A stretch of DNA of 64,000 bases from JAIXWP01 sp046309775 (lineage in GTDB: Bacteria > Bacteroidota > Bacteroidia > Flavobacteriales_D > Sanyastnellaceae): assembly GCA_046309775.1 (NCBI GenBank), contig JBKCOM010000162.1, positions 14,716 through 78,715 of the forward strand. Direction: 5' to 3'. Within the stretch, counting starts at the first letter, position 1. Each line of letters begins with the position of its first letter. Both the position numbers and the translations under genes were made by a program. Of this stretch, positions 34,880 through 43,626 are shown piece after piece. Below the pieces are notes generated by a model, which searched no databases, was not told the origin of the DNA, and worked only from the letters and a program-made list of their open reading frames with translations.

Positions 34880-36358
34880 CTAAAAGTCAAAATATCGCGC
34901 GTGTAGATTGGTTCTAATTGTCGCATAATACCAAGTGTACTCCCTATCAAACTGACGATGACTTGCTCCCAAAACAAATTCCAAGTTCGTCTTCAAATTC
35001 AATTGCAGCCCTGCTTCCAGCTCCGCCTGACGCAAATCATACTCAGAAAAACGCGATTCCATCCAGTTCACTTTTGCCCTTGACAAAAACTTACCATAGC
35101 GATATTCCGTAATTAGCACCCACTCCTCCACGCTTCGACCGCCAGGATGACCTATGAATTGATTAAAATGAGTCAAGTCCTGAAATCTATTATCCAAGTC
35201 TACTTTTAGAGAAACTTTATTGTACTCCGCCTGAAGGTAGAGCCCTTTTATTAGGACATCAAAAAATTTCACTCCACCTTGAAAGGCAAGTGAGGCGCTG
35301 GTGAAATCATCTATCATTGATTGTGCGTAGAATGAGATTCCTTGCGGTAAAGAAACACGCAAGTTTGCCCCGATAAACGTATTTTGACGCGGCGAATTTG
35401 CCTCCGTTATTGAAGAAAGGCCAATCAATGGTACATAATAATTCCAAGGCAACGAATAGGTAGCAACATTATCTGCTCGTTGCCACATGCTTCCTTCAAA
35501 TAAACCGACCTCCAAATTTGGTATCGGAAGAAAACTCAGATAGTGCGCACTAAACCCTTTCCTTCTAAACAATGATTCGGGAACGTCTCCAAGGGGAAGC
35601 CTTTCCATATTTTGCATTGTTCCAAACGTGTTTGAATAGAGTATTTTCTTATTAAAGAAATATGCTGTACTGCGAACGTAAGGATAGCTGAATAACCCAT
35701 CCGTTAAAATCAAACTTCGGTATCCGTGACCAATAAATTGCTGACCATATCCTAATTCCAAAGCCCAATTATCACTGGCTTTGAAAGTCATATTTCCAAA
35801 GCTCATATTATGGTCATACTGTTTAAATTTAAAATCCTTCACGCGACCATAACCTGGAAACACATCATTAGAATCCACAAAAGTTCTTTGATATGATGGC
35901 GCTTTTCGCTGCATTTCATAGAAACCCGTTTGAAAAGAGAATCGCTCCCCAATTTCTCCCATCACTAAGACGCCGCGATTATTTACATACAGATTATTGT
36001 CTGTTTCAGTCAGAGCCGATTTTGGAAATTCGGCGCCCAAAAGCAACTCACCAATAGGATCTGCCGAAAGTCGATAACCTTTTCCCTTTGCTTCAAGCAG
36101 ATGGCTTCTCATTAAATATAGCAAGGGCTCGAAATAATAGCTCACAGTATCTTTCTCCACAAAGGTAATTGAACTATCGCTCAAGAAAAACTCATGAAGT
36201 GGCCGGTGAGCCAAGTGAATCGACTGATTATTTTTTATTGAAAATTTCTCAAGTTCTCGGTAAGCTCTGCCGGTACTTGGTAACAGATTTTGTGCTTGAA
36301 TTGCACCCACCATTCCAAACCAGAATAGGACTAATATTAAAACCGAACGAACGTTCAT
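34880..36358 (-). CDS. Wzi-like outer-membrane beta-barrel protein (paralogue)
   Basis: 492 residues, signal peptide (MNVRSVLILVLFWFGMVGAIQAQ), then a beta-strand pattern to the C-terminal ATIRTNLHARYFDF. The core GYGQQFIGHGYRSLILTDGLFSYPYV parallels that of the protein at 6686, and both share the PGYGRV/PGVGRL segment before it. In this group it stands among polysaccharide genes, supporting a capsule or surface-glycan role. Its ATG overlaps the stop of the GDP-fucose synthase gene (ATGA) and lies inside the palindrome 36341-36364, so its first six codons are palindrome-derived. Confidence 0.78.
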   Translation of the reverse strand: MNVRSVLILVLFWFGMVGAIQAQNLLPSTGRAYRELEKFSIKNNQSIHLAHRPLHEFFLSDSSITFVEKDTVSYYFEPLLYLMRSHLLEAKGKGYRLSADPIGELLLGAEFPKSALTETDNNLYVNNRGVLVMGEIGERFSFQTGFYEMQRKAPSYQRTFVDSNDVFPGYGRVKDFKFKQYDHNMSFGNMTFKASDNWALELGYGQQFIGHGYRSLILTDGLFSYPYVRSTAYFFNKKILYSNTFGTMQNMERLPLGDVPESLFRRKGFSAHYLSFLPIPNLEVGLFEGSMWQRADNVATYSLPWNYYVPLIGLSSITEANSPRQNTFIGANLRVSLPQGISFYAQSMIDDFTSASLAFQGGVKFFDVLIKGLYLQAEYNKVSLKVDLDNRFQDLTHFNQFIGHPGGRSVEEWVLITEYRYGKFLSRAKVNWMESRFSEYDLRQAELEAGLQLNLKTNLEFVLGASHRQFDREYTWYYATIRTNLHARYFDF

Positions 36359-36364
36359 TCGGTT
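36341..36364 (-). repeat. Palindrome copy 2 at the fcl stop / Wzi-like start
   Basis: Two 12-base arms, AACCGAACGAAC and GTTCATTCGGTT on the plus strand, with one mismatch that becomes a U-G pair in the minus-strand RNA. Contains both the stop of the upstream and the start of the downstream gene. Same family as 12392, 38553, 61569. Confidence 0.65.
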
Positions 36365-37293
36365 GGAAGATTTAATTCTTTAAAATCCTCATATACCTTT
36401 TCAATTCCTTCTGCTAAATCAATTTTGTGCTTCCATCCAAAGCTTTGAATCCTGGATACATCCATGAGTTTTCGGGGAGTACCATTTGGCTTTGATGCAT
36501 CCCAAATTATTTCTCCATCAAACCCTACTTTCTCTTTCACCAATTCTGCCAGAGCCTTAATGGACAAGTCTACCCCCGTTCCAACATTTACAAACAGCTT
36601 TTCATCATAATGCTGCATCAAATGGAAGCAAGCTGCGGCTAAGTCATCAACATGCAAAAACTCCCTTAATGGACTGCCATCGCCCCACAACACGACTTCC
36701 TTTCGCCCAGTCACCTTTGCATTGTGAAACTTTCGAATCATCGCAGGAAGTACATGTGAATTTTGTAAATTATAATTATCGTTGGGGCCATAAAGATTGG
36801 TAGGCATCGCACTGATAAAATTGCACCCGTACTGATCACGATAGGCTTCACATAGTTTTATACCACTGATTTTTGCGATTGCATAGGGCTCATTGGTAGC
36901 TTCCAACAACCCAGTAAGTAAACTCTCCTCTTTCAAAGGCTGCGCGGCCAATTTTGGATAAATACAGGAAGAACCTAAAAACAAGAGCTTTTCAACCCCT
37001 GTCATATAAGACGCATGAATGATGTTTGCTTCAATCATGAGATTCTCGTAAATAAAGTCTGCACGATAAGTATTGTTTGCCAATATGCCACCCACCTTTG
37101 CAGCAGCCAAGAATACAAACTGCGGTTTTTCATTTTGAAAAAAATCATTCACCGCTTGCTGATTGCGGAGATCCAAATCAGAGGACGTGCGTGTGATGAT
37201 GTTGGTAAAACCCTCATTTCTTAAAAAGCGTTCAATAGCGCTTCCCACCATCCCACGGTGACCCGCGATGTAGACTTTTGCGTCTTTATTCAT
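36355..37293 (-). CDS. fcl: GDP-L-fucose synthase
   Basis: Epimerase-reductase of the SDR family converting GDP-4-keto-6-deoxymannose to GDP-L-fucose. 312 residues; Rossmann VYIAGHRGMVGSAIER, catalytic SSCIYPK and YAIAKISGIKLCEAY (YxxxK), NLYGPNDNYNLQNSHVLPAMI. The partner gmd (GDP-mannose dehydratase) is not in the window. A full promoter stands at 37298-37328 with the -7 box 4 bases before the ATG. Supplies fucose or a related deoxy sugar to surface polysaccharide. Confidence 0.95.
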   Translation of the reverse strand: MNKDAKVYIAGHRGMVGSAIERFLRNEGFTNIITRTSSDLDLRNQQAVNDFFQNEKPQFVFLAAAKVGGILANNTYRADFIYENLMIEANIIHASYMTGVEKLLFLGSSCIYPKLAAQPLKEESLLTGLLEATNEPYAIAKISGIKLCEAYRDQYGCNFISAMPTNLYGPNDNYNLQNSHVLPAMIRKFHNAKVTGRKEVVLWGDGSPLREFLHVDDLAAACFHLMQHYDEKLFVNVGTGVDLSIKALAELVKEKVGFDGEIIWDASKPNGTPRKLMDVSRIQSFGWKHKIDLAEGIEKVYEDFKELNLPTE

Positions 37294-37297
37294 GATG

Positions 37298-37328
37298 CAA
37301 ACCTAAGTTTTTATGACTTAACATCCAA
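37298..37328 (-). promoter_or_regulatory. Promoter of fcl, leaderless type
   Basis: Minus strand TTG (37328-37326), 20-base spacer, TAGGTTTG (37305-37298), then 4 bases and ATG at 37293. It overlaps the end of the permease gene. Confidence 0.55.
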
Positions 37329-38384
37329 AGCATCTCTAAGCCCGTTTCCAACCATCATAAAACTCAGCACTAATAACATAATCATGAGTCCCGGGACTAT
37401 CGCAAGATATGCCAAATCAGTAGTTATAAAGGCGTAATGCTCTCTTATCATATTTCCCCAGCTCGGAACTGGAATCTGAGCACCAAGCCCTAGGAAACTC
37501 AATCCCGCTTCTATCAGAATTGCCGAGGCGAAGTTTGCAGCGCTAATTACAATTATTGGAGACCAGATATTTGGTAAGATATGTCGAAACATTATCCTCA
37601 AGTCGCTAAATCCCAATGCGCGTGCAGCCTCGATGTATTCTTTTTCTCTAACGCTCAAAACTTGACCCCTGGTAATCCGCGCCACCTCAACCCACATCGT
37701 CAAACCCACCGCTAGAAATACCTTCCACAAGCCAGTGCCAAACGCGAAAGTGATAGCCATGACCAACAATAAAGTTGGTACTGCCCAAACAACATTCGTA
37801 AACCACATTATTAAATTGTCCACCCATCCGCGATAATAACCCGCTACCAACCCTAGTAATAAACCTACTAATAAAGAAACAAAAACAGCCACTACCCCTA
37901 CACCTAGGGATATCTTGACCCCTGCAAGGAGTCTAGAAAGTAGATCTCTTCCATACTTGTCGGTGCCTAGATAAAACTTCTTGTGGGCAATTGAAATCTC
38001 GCCTTCTGGGCAATCTATCCAATCTTTTGATCCATAGGCACGGTACGCGACCGGTCTAGAAGACATATTGTATCGAACCTCAGATACAGCCACGCAAAAT
38101 CTCTCGTCATCTACTCCTCCATTCAACCACGTGGCAAATCCATGTTCAGGCGCCCCTCCAAAATAAAGAATATCCACTTCAAAGCCCGGTGCTTGCTTTG
38201 AAATTTCAAGATGCTGGGCATTGGCATTTATGGACTTATCGGGACGTAGCAATACACCAAAAATACTTACCATCATCATTGCAACGATAAATAGAAGCCC
38301 AGCGAGCGCGGTGAAATTACCACGGAACTTATACCATGCGCGCCTACCTTGGGTTTTTATGTTGATATTTTCCTTCCTTTCCAT
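37311..38384 (-). CDS. OppC/DppC-type ABC transporter permease
   Basis: Inner-membrane permease (357 residues) of peptide/nickel-type importers. First helix about 22-45; the conserved LGTDKYGRDLLSRLLAGVKISL and the EAA loop EYIEAARALGFSDLRIMFRHILPN are clear, and GLSFLGLGAQIPVPSWGNMI closes the family pattern. About 100 extra periplasmic residues separate helix 1 from the core. No OppB, OppD/F or binding protein lies nearby, so it is an orphan component. Its start overlaps the GT2 gene by 28 bases. Confidence 0.92.
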   Translation of the reverse strand: MERKENINIKTQGRRAWYKFRGNFTALAGLLFIVAMMMVSIFGVLLRPDKSINANAQHLEISKQAPGFEVDILYFGGAPEHGFATWLNGGVDDERFCVAVSEVRYNMSSRPVAYRAYGSKDWIDCPEGEISIAHKKFYLGTDKYGRDLLSRLLAGVKISLGVGVVAVFVSLLVGLLLGLVAGYYRGWVDNLIMWFTNVVWAVPTLLLVMAITFAFGTGLWKVFLAVGLTMWVEVARITRGQVLSVREKEYIEAARALGFSDLRIMFRHILPNIWSPIIVISAANFASAILIEAGLSFLGLGAQIPVPSWGNMIREHYAFITTDLAYLAIVPGLMIMLLVLSFMMVGNGLRDALDVKS

Positions 38385-39463
38385 TCAGGAGTTACAAAAA
38401 GCGAAAGTAATGGAATTATAAATGCATAAATAGGATAAACCAATGCTAAAATGAATACATCTATAAAAGAACTATTCAACCCAGCAACTCTAGAAGATAC
38501 TTTCAAAAGCAGAAAATCAATAAAAAACTTTACACCAAAGAAAATCCCCAACCAACCGAATGAACATTCGGTTGTTGCGCAAGCAACAGCCAGTGCCCAA
38601 AACGCGAGTTGAATAACAACTACTACTCCACCAAAAAATAGAATATGAAAGCTCTTTAGGTTCTTTGTCTTTCCAGCCCAACGAATTCGCTGTCGAATGA
38701 ACGTTCTTAATCTCTCTTCGGGCTCCATTTGTGCCAACAAACGCCTATCGAAATGATACATCCATGAATCGTCTTTTTCCAGACTTTCCATCAAAAACAT
38801 ATCATCACCACTGGATACATCGAAGCGCAATTTGGACTCATTTTTTAAATAAAAGTTTTTTCTAAAAAGTAAATGCGCGCCATTGCACATGAGTGGTTTG
38901 CCAGTTAGTGCAGAACCTCCGGTGGCCGCAAACAATGACAAAAACTCAGTGTATTGAAACCGCTTAAACCAACCGCTTCTTTCCGCAACTACCAAAGGAA
39001 GAATGATAAAATCTCGCTTAAATTTAGTCGCATCTAGAACACCTTCTAGCCAATCTTCTTTGATGAGAATATCAGCATCTAGGGTCAACATATAATCGAA
39101 TTTAGCGGCATGCACACCTTGTTGAACAGCTCTCTTTTTTCCGTTATCAACCGCATTTATACACTTTATTTTCTCATCAGTCCATTGTCGTAATAGCAAT
39201 TCAGATCCATCCGTCGAATGATCATTTATAAAGATCAATTCGACATCAGAGCTGGCTTTGACTTGATGAATGAGCATTTCAATATTCTTTTCGAAATTTC
39301 TTTTTTCATTTCTAAAAGGAATTATGATAGAAACGCCATTAGAGAATCCTTCAACTTTCGGAAATGAAAATTGATTCCAACGAATTATCCAAGTCACCAC
39401 CGTGTACAGGTAGTAAACAAAAGCGGCCAATAAAATACCAATGAGAATATATAGCGCGTACAT
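38357..39463 (-). CDS. Membrane glycosyltransferase family 2
   Basis: 368 residues from ATG 39463 (a TTG at 39502 is rejected because it overlaps divergent ruvC). N-terminal helix, then a GT-A domain: SIIIPFRNEKRNFE, FINDHSTDGS, TLDADILI (DxD-like) and QRIRWAGK (QxxRW), the set of processive/HasA-like synthases; three C-terminal helices follow. It acts at the inner membrane in surface-glycan synthesis. Palindrome 38553-38574 sits within its codons (TTECSFGW). Confidence 0.87.
   Translation of the reverse strand: MYALYILIGILLAAFVYYLYTVVTWIIRWNQFSFPKVEGFSNGVSIIIPFRNEKRNFEKNIEMLIHQVKASSDVELIFINDHSTDGSELLLRQWTDEKIKCINAVDNGKKRAVQQGVHAAKFDYMLTLDADILIKEDWLEGVLDATKFKRDFIILPLVVAERSGWFKRFQYTEFLSLFAATGGSALTGKPLMCNGAHLLFRKNFYLKNESKLRFDVSSGDDMFLMESLEKDDSWMYHFDRRLLAQMEPEERLRTFIRQRIRWAGKTKNLKSFHILFFGGVVVVIQLAFWALAVACATTECSFGWLGIFFGVKFFIDFLLLKVSSRVAGLNSSFIDVFILALVYPIYAFIIPLLSLFVTPEWKGRKIST
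38553..38574. repeat. Palindrome copy 3 inside the GT2 gene
   Basis: CAACCGAATG and CATTCGGTTG, perfect 10-base arms around AA. Same stem as the palindromes at 12392, 36341 and 61569, but within a coding region. Confidence 0.6.
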
Positions 39464-39492
39464 TAGCACCAAAGAAAAGAAATCTCTTTCAC

Positions 39493-40056
39493 GTGAGCGC
39501 AAACGAACGAATCATTCTTGGTATCGACCCCGGCACTACTATACTCGGATATGGCATTATCGAGGTCAAGGGCAAGCAAATGAAGCTATTGGCCATTGGA
39601 GTGATACGTCTTGAAAAAATTGAAGATCATCATTTGAAGCTCCAAAAAATCTTCGAACGTTGCATTGAACTTATTGATGGTTTTCACCCTGACGAATTGG
39701 CGATTGAAGCTCCATTCTTTGGAAAAAACGTGCAGTCGATGCTCAAGCTAGGGCGTGCGCAGGGTGTCGCCATTGCTGCTGCTTTGAGCAGACAATTGCC
39801 GGTAGTAGAATATGCCCCCAGAAAAATTAAGCAAAGTATTACGGGTAATGGTGCTGCGTCAAAAGAACAGGTGGCAGCAATGCTTCAACAAATTCTAAAA
39901 ATTTCAGATGAAAATATGCCTGATAAGCTTGACGCTACCGATGGCTTGGCGGCTGCGGTTTGTCACTTTTATCAGACCAATTCACCTCTCGCTGGTGTTG
40001 GAAAAGCAAAAGATTGGTCTTCTTTTTTGAAGAACAATCCTGACCGCATCCGGTAA
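39493..40056 (+). CDS. ruvC: Holliday junction resolvase RuvC
   Basis: Cuts Holliday junctions in recombination. 187 residues; catalytic acids in ILGIDPGTT (Asp), LAIEAPFFGKN (Glu) and DKLDATDGLAAAVCHF (Asp pair). Start is GTG at 39493, divergent from the GT2 gene with 29 bases between the two starts. It carries a C-terminal extension (AKDWSSFLKNNPDRIR) seen in Bacteroidota homologues. It ends directly against convergent ddl. No ruvA or ruvB nearby. Confidence 0.95.
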   Translation: MSANERIILGIDPGTTILGYGIIEVKGKQMKLLAIGVIRLEKIEDHHLKLQKIFERCIELIDGFHPDELAIEAPFFGKNVQSMLKLGRAQGVAIAAALSRQLPVVEYAPRKIKQSITGNGAASKEQVAAMLQQILKISDENMPDKLDATDGLAAAVCHFYQTNSPLAGVGKAKDWSSFLKNNPDRIR

Positions 40057-41022
40057 TTAGAAACAACTTTCAATTACTGTGGTAATGAGCTCCTTCTTCG
40101 ATATACCCACCACCGCCGCTTGCTGAGGAATTATACTCTGCTCAGTGAAGCCCGGCACTGTATTGATTTCAACAACAAATGTTTCCTCACCTCTAATGAG
40201 AAAATCAATGCGAATCATTCCGCGACAATCGAGTTTCTTATAAATATCCTCGCATGTAGATTGAATCTTTTGAGTTAGCGTATCACTAATTCGTGCTGGT
40301 GTGATCTCTTCTGAAGCGCCTTGATATTTTGCTTCAAAATCAAAAAATTCTTTTTTACTTACTATTTCGGTGATGGGTAGAGCCATTATTTTCCCTTTGT
40401 ACTGAATTACCCCACAAGTAACTTCCGTTCCAGCCACAAACTCTTCTATTATCACCTCATTATCCTCTCTAAAAGCCTTATCCAATGCGAGATGCAACTC
40501 CTCTGCTAAATTTACACGAGACGTTCCAATACTACTTCCTCCACAATTAGGTTTGACAAAACATGGCAAACCAAGATTTTGCGTAATAAACGAAACACTG
40601 TAAGGCTCATGCTTTTTCAAAACCATTGACTTCGCAACAGTGTATCCCAAATTCCCCAACAGTCGTGTGGTGGCTTTTTTATTAAAGGTTAAAGCCATAT
40701 TGTGAACGCTACCCGTAGTGTGTGGAATGCCGAGCATCGCGAAATATCCTTGTAGCAAACCATCTTCACCGGGAGTGCCATGAACGATTATAAATGCGCC
40801 ATCAAATCTTAGTTTGCCGTTTGATGCAGCTATTGAAAAGTCATTCTTATCAACCTCGTACTCTTTTGAATCTATAAGCGCATACCAACGTTCGCGCGTA
40901 ATCACCACTTGGGTTGGGCTGTATAAACTTCTGTCAATATTGTTGAGTACCATAGCCGCACTCTTCATTGATACTGCTGCTTCTCCGCTATAACCGCCAC
41001 AAACAACTGCTATCTTTTTCAT
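40057..41022 (-). CDS. ddl: D-alanine--D-alanine ligase
   Basis: ATP-grasp enzyme making the D-Ala-D-Ala unit of peptidoglycan. From ATG 41022 (MKKIAVVCGGYSGE) it is 321 residues; ATG 41052 would add ten unconserved ones. Motifs: HGTPGEDGLLQGYFAMLGIPHTG-type substrate loop, PNCGGSSIGTSRV, EVTCGVI and the ending VEINTVPGFTEQSIIPQQA. Cytoplasmic, with the peptidoglycan glycosyltransferase mtgA a kilobase away. Confidence 0.95.
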   Translation of the reverse strand: MKKIAVVCGGYSGEAAVSMKSAAMVLNNIDRSLYSPTQVVITRERWYALIDSKEYEVDKNDFSIAASNGKLRFDGAFIIVHGTPGEDGLLQGYFAMLGIPHTTGSVHNMALTFNKKATTRLLGNLGYTVAKSMVLKKHEPYSVSFITQNLGLPCFVKPNCGGSSIGTSRVNLAEELHLALDKAFREDNEVIIEEFVAGTEVTCGVIQYKGKIMALPITEIVSKKEFFDFEAKYQGASEEITPARISDTLTQKIQSTCEDIYKKLDCRGMIRIDFLIRGEETFVVEINTVPGFTEQSIIPQQAAVVGISKKELITTVIESCF

Positions 41023-41153
41023 GTAGTCTAGATATGACTCAAAAGTGAGCATATTTTAGAAATATTTTACCGGCTGAAAAAAGCTCTTTCCACACATCAT
41101 TGTTTAATGCTGAGCCACAATTTTATCTATCATTGCAGCTAAATAACAAGATC

Positions 41154-42269
41154 ATGAAAGGGTTCATTATAAAATTGGCAATCTTCTTTTCATTGCCGCT
41201 TTCTATTTTTTCACAAAGCCCCTATCAATTCACCACAACGCAAATTGTGAAAGGCATGGACGTGGAGGATCAATGCGCAACTGGCACTTGCTGGAGTTTT
41301 GCTACTATCTCATTTATCGAAGCAGAAATCATGCGCAAGGGAAAAACTCCAGTGGACCTCAGTGAAATGTTCAATGTGCGTTATACATATCCAGCAAAGG
41401 CTGAGAGCTTTGTTCGTTTCCAAGGCAAACAACAGTTTGGTCCCGGCGGCCTTAGCCAAGATGTGATTACGGTAATCAAGAAATTTGGTATCGTTCCTGA
41501 AATGGCATACACTGGCTTGCCTTCGGATAAAAAGCTTCATGATCACAGCTCGCTAGATGCGATTCTTGGTGGCACCGTGAAGACCGTATTGGATAACAAA
41601 CTCAACACTACCTCTGAAGATTGGATGATTGCTATTAATGGAATCCTTGATGCTTACCTCGGCCCAGTGCCACAACAGTTTGATTGGAATGGCAAAAAAT
41701 ACACCCCTATTGAGTTTCGCGATGCAATGGGAATAAATGCAGATGACTACATCAACCTTACTTCTTTTTCTCACCACCCCTACTACTCTAGTTTTGTGCT
41801 CGAGGTTCCAGACAATTGGATGAAGGGAAACTTTTACAACGTAACGCTAGACGAGTTGCAACAAATTGCTGATAATGCTCTTGAAAATGGGTATACCATC
41901 GCTTGGGATGCTGACGTGAGCGAGGATGGTTTTTCTTTCCAAAATGGAATGGCCATCGTGCCTGAGGGTAAAGTGTCCAAAGATGAATTATTTAAAAAAT
42001 ACATCGCAGAGAAAAAAATCAATCAAGAAATTCGTCAAAAGGCTTTTGATAATTTCGAAACTACCGATGATCACTTGATGCACATTACAGGCAAGGCTAA
42101 AGACCAAAATGGCAACGTATACTACATCACCAAAAACTCTTGGGGTACTGGCAATAACTACGGGGGCTATCAATACGTATCTTCCTCTTATTTCCGATAT
42201 AAAACAGTAAGCCTTGTTGTTCACAAAGACGCTATTCCAGCTGCTATTCGTACTAAACTAAATCTGTAA
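41154..42269 (+). CDS. Exported C1B-type cysteine peptidase (PepC/bleomycin hydrolase-like)
   Basis: 371 residues from ATG 41154, with a signal peptide (MKGFIIKLAIFFSLPLSIFSQ). Catalytic triad visible: Cys in CATGTCWSFATISFIE, His in TTDDHLMHITGKA, Asn in YITKNSWGTG. Its size and insertions fit aminopeptidase C / bleomycin hydrolase, but those are normally cytoplasmic whereas this one is exported. No T9SS sorting domain, so probably periplasmic. mtgA follows one base after the stop, implying one transcript. Confidence 0.88.
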   Translation: MKGFIIKLAIFFSLPLSIFSQSPYQFTTTQIVKGMDVEDQCATGTCWSFATISFIEAEIMRKGKTPVDLSEMFNVRYTYPAKAESFVRFQGKQQFGPGGLSQDVITVIKKFGIVPEMAYTGLPSDKKLHDHSSLDAILGGTVKTVLDNKLNTTSEDWMIAINGILDAYLGPVPQQFDWNGKKYTPIEFRDAMGINADDYINLTSFSHHPYYSSFVLEVPDNWMKGNFYNVTLDELQQIADNALENGYTIAWDADVSEDGFSFQNGMAIVPEGKVSKDELFKKYIAEKKINQEIRQKAFDNFETTDDHLMHITGKAKDQNGNVYYITKNSWGTGNNYGGYQYVSSSYFRYKTVSLVVHKDAIPAAIRTKLNL

Positions 42270-42270
42270 T

Positions 42271-43053
42271 ATGCCTGCAGGCAAGGAAAAAAGTTCAACG
42301 AAAAAAAGAAGTTGGGGCAGACGTATCTGGCGCTTTTGCTGGAAATCTGTAATGTGGTTTTTCATTATCACAATTTCATGGGTAATTCTCTACCGCTGGG
42401 TGGATCCACCTACCACTTATCTTCAGTTAAGAGAAAGATGGTCGCGACCTGATGGTGTCGAGTTTAGGCATGAATGGGTGGATAGCGAAAACATATCACT
42501 CAACATGAAGCTCGCTGTGGTAGCAAGCGAAGACAACAATTTCATGAAGCACAATGGGCTTGATTGGGGAGCGATTGAAAAGGCAAAAAAATATAATGCT
42601 ACACACAAAAAAAAGCGCGGCGCGAGCACCATTTCACAACAAGTAGCCAAAAATGTATTCCTATGGCCGGGGCGCAACTGGATTCGCAAGGGCTTTGAAG
42701 TCTATTTCACTTACCTCATAGAATTCTTTTGGAGCAAAGACCGTATCATGGAAGTCTATTTGAATGTTATTGAAATGGGACCTTACAAATTTGGCGTAGG
42801 TGCAGCAGCCCAAGATTATTTCAAAACATCCGCCGCTAAATTGACGAAAGATCAAGCGGCGCTCATTGCGGCTTGCCTGCCAAATCCCAAAAAATTCAAT
42901 CCTGGGAAACCTTCGAACTATATGCGAAAAAGACAAGGGGCTATCGTGCGTCTTATGCGACTTATCGGCGATAGTTACTTTGAACGATATAAAGACGGAG
43001 TGCCAGAAGATCAACTCGAAAAAGAAAGGGAAGACCTTAACCCAGAGGATTAA
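42271..43053 (+). CDS. mtgA: Monofunctional peptidoglycan glycosyltransferase
   Basis: GT51 enzyme polymerising lipid II glycan chains without a transpeptidase. 260 residues; one N-terminal helix (about 24-42) and the motifs SEDNNFMKHNGLDWGAI (catalytic Glu), KRGASTISQQVAKNVFL, and RIMEVYLNVIEMG. It sits one base behind the exported peptidase. The 3-prime end overlaps a convergent barrel gene by 4 bases. Confidence 0.94.
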   Translation: MPAGKEKSSTKKRSWGRRIWRFCWKSVMWFFIITISWVILYRWVDPPTTYLQLRERWSRPDGVEFRHEWVDSENISLNMKLAVVASEDNNFMKHNGLDWGAIEKAKKYNATHKKKRGASTISQQVAKNVFLWPGRNWIRKGFEVYFTYLIEFFWSKDRIMEVYLNVIEMGPYKFGVGAAAQDYFKTSAAKLTKDQAALIAACLPNPKKFNPGKPSNYMRKRQGAIVRLMRLIGDSYFERYKDGVPEDQLEKEREDLNPED

Positions 43054-43592
43054 AATCCGATAGAAAACCCAGTTCTAAAAGTGAGTGGCGGAAAAGGTGA
43101 ACGTGGGTCGCCTATTAAATCAGTCATTATCATAATAAAAAAACCTCCTCCTTCTCTCGTGCCTTCTTGATATCCAAGACCAACAAGAGCCATTGGAAAG
43201 TTAAAATTACTTTCAAGAGTATTTTCACGAAATCTCACAAAAACCTGTGTGATCTCCGCTTGCGCTATTATGAAATCTAGCGGTCGCAATCTGACGAAAC
43301 TGGTGGGGCCAAACGTTTGAAGATTGCGCCCAGCATTGCCCACAAAATTGTAATCAAAGCCAACACCTGCACCCAACCAAGGAAGCACTTTCACACCAAT
43401 TTGAGGATTCACATTTACAACGGTAATATTTCCAAAAGCCAAGCCCAAGCCACCGCCATAAAATAAATTCTCATTCCAAACCCATGGCCGTTTTTCAGGT
43501 TTCGATGGGGTAACATAATCATCATCCGTTCTCTGCGCACACACAGAGAAACATACTAAAAAGAAAAACAAACCTATTGAAATCCCTTTCAT
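43050..43592 (-). CDS. Small outer-membrane beta-barrel protein
   Basis: 180 residues with a signal peptide (ending SVCAQ) and about 8 predicted amphipathic strands (GGGLGLAFGNITVVNVNPQIGVKVLPW, GVGFDYNFVG, FPMALVGLGYQEG), finishing in RTGFSIGF with terminal Phe as in outer-membrane barrels. No name recognised. On the minus strand TATCTTAG lies 4 bases before the ATG, a one-mismatch version of the leaderless promoter pattern. Confidence 0.65.
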   Translation of the reverse strand: MKGISIGLFFFLVCFSVCAQRTDDDYVTPSKPEKRPWVWNENLFYGGGLGLAFGNITVVNVNPQIGVKVLPWLGAGVGFDYNFVGNAGRNLQTFGPTSFVRLRPLDFIIAQAEITQVFVRFRENTLESNFNFPMALVGLGYQEGTREGGGFFIMIMTDLIGDPRSPFPPLTFRTGFSIGF

Positions 43593-43626
43593 TCAGCTAA
43601 GATAGAGTTTCATACAAAATCATCCA

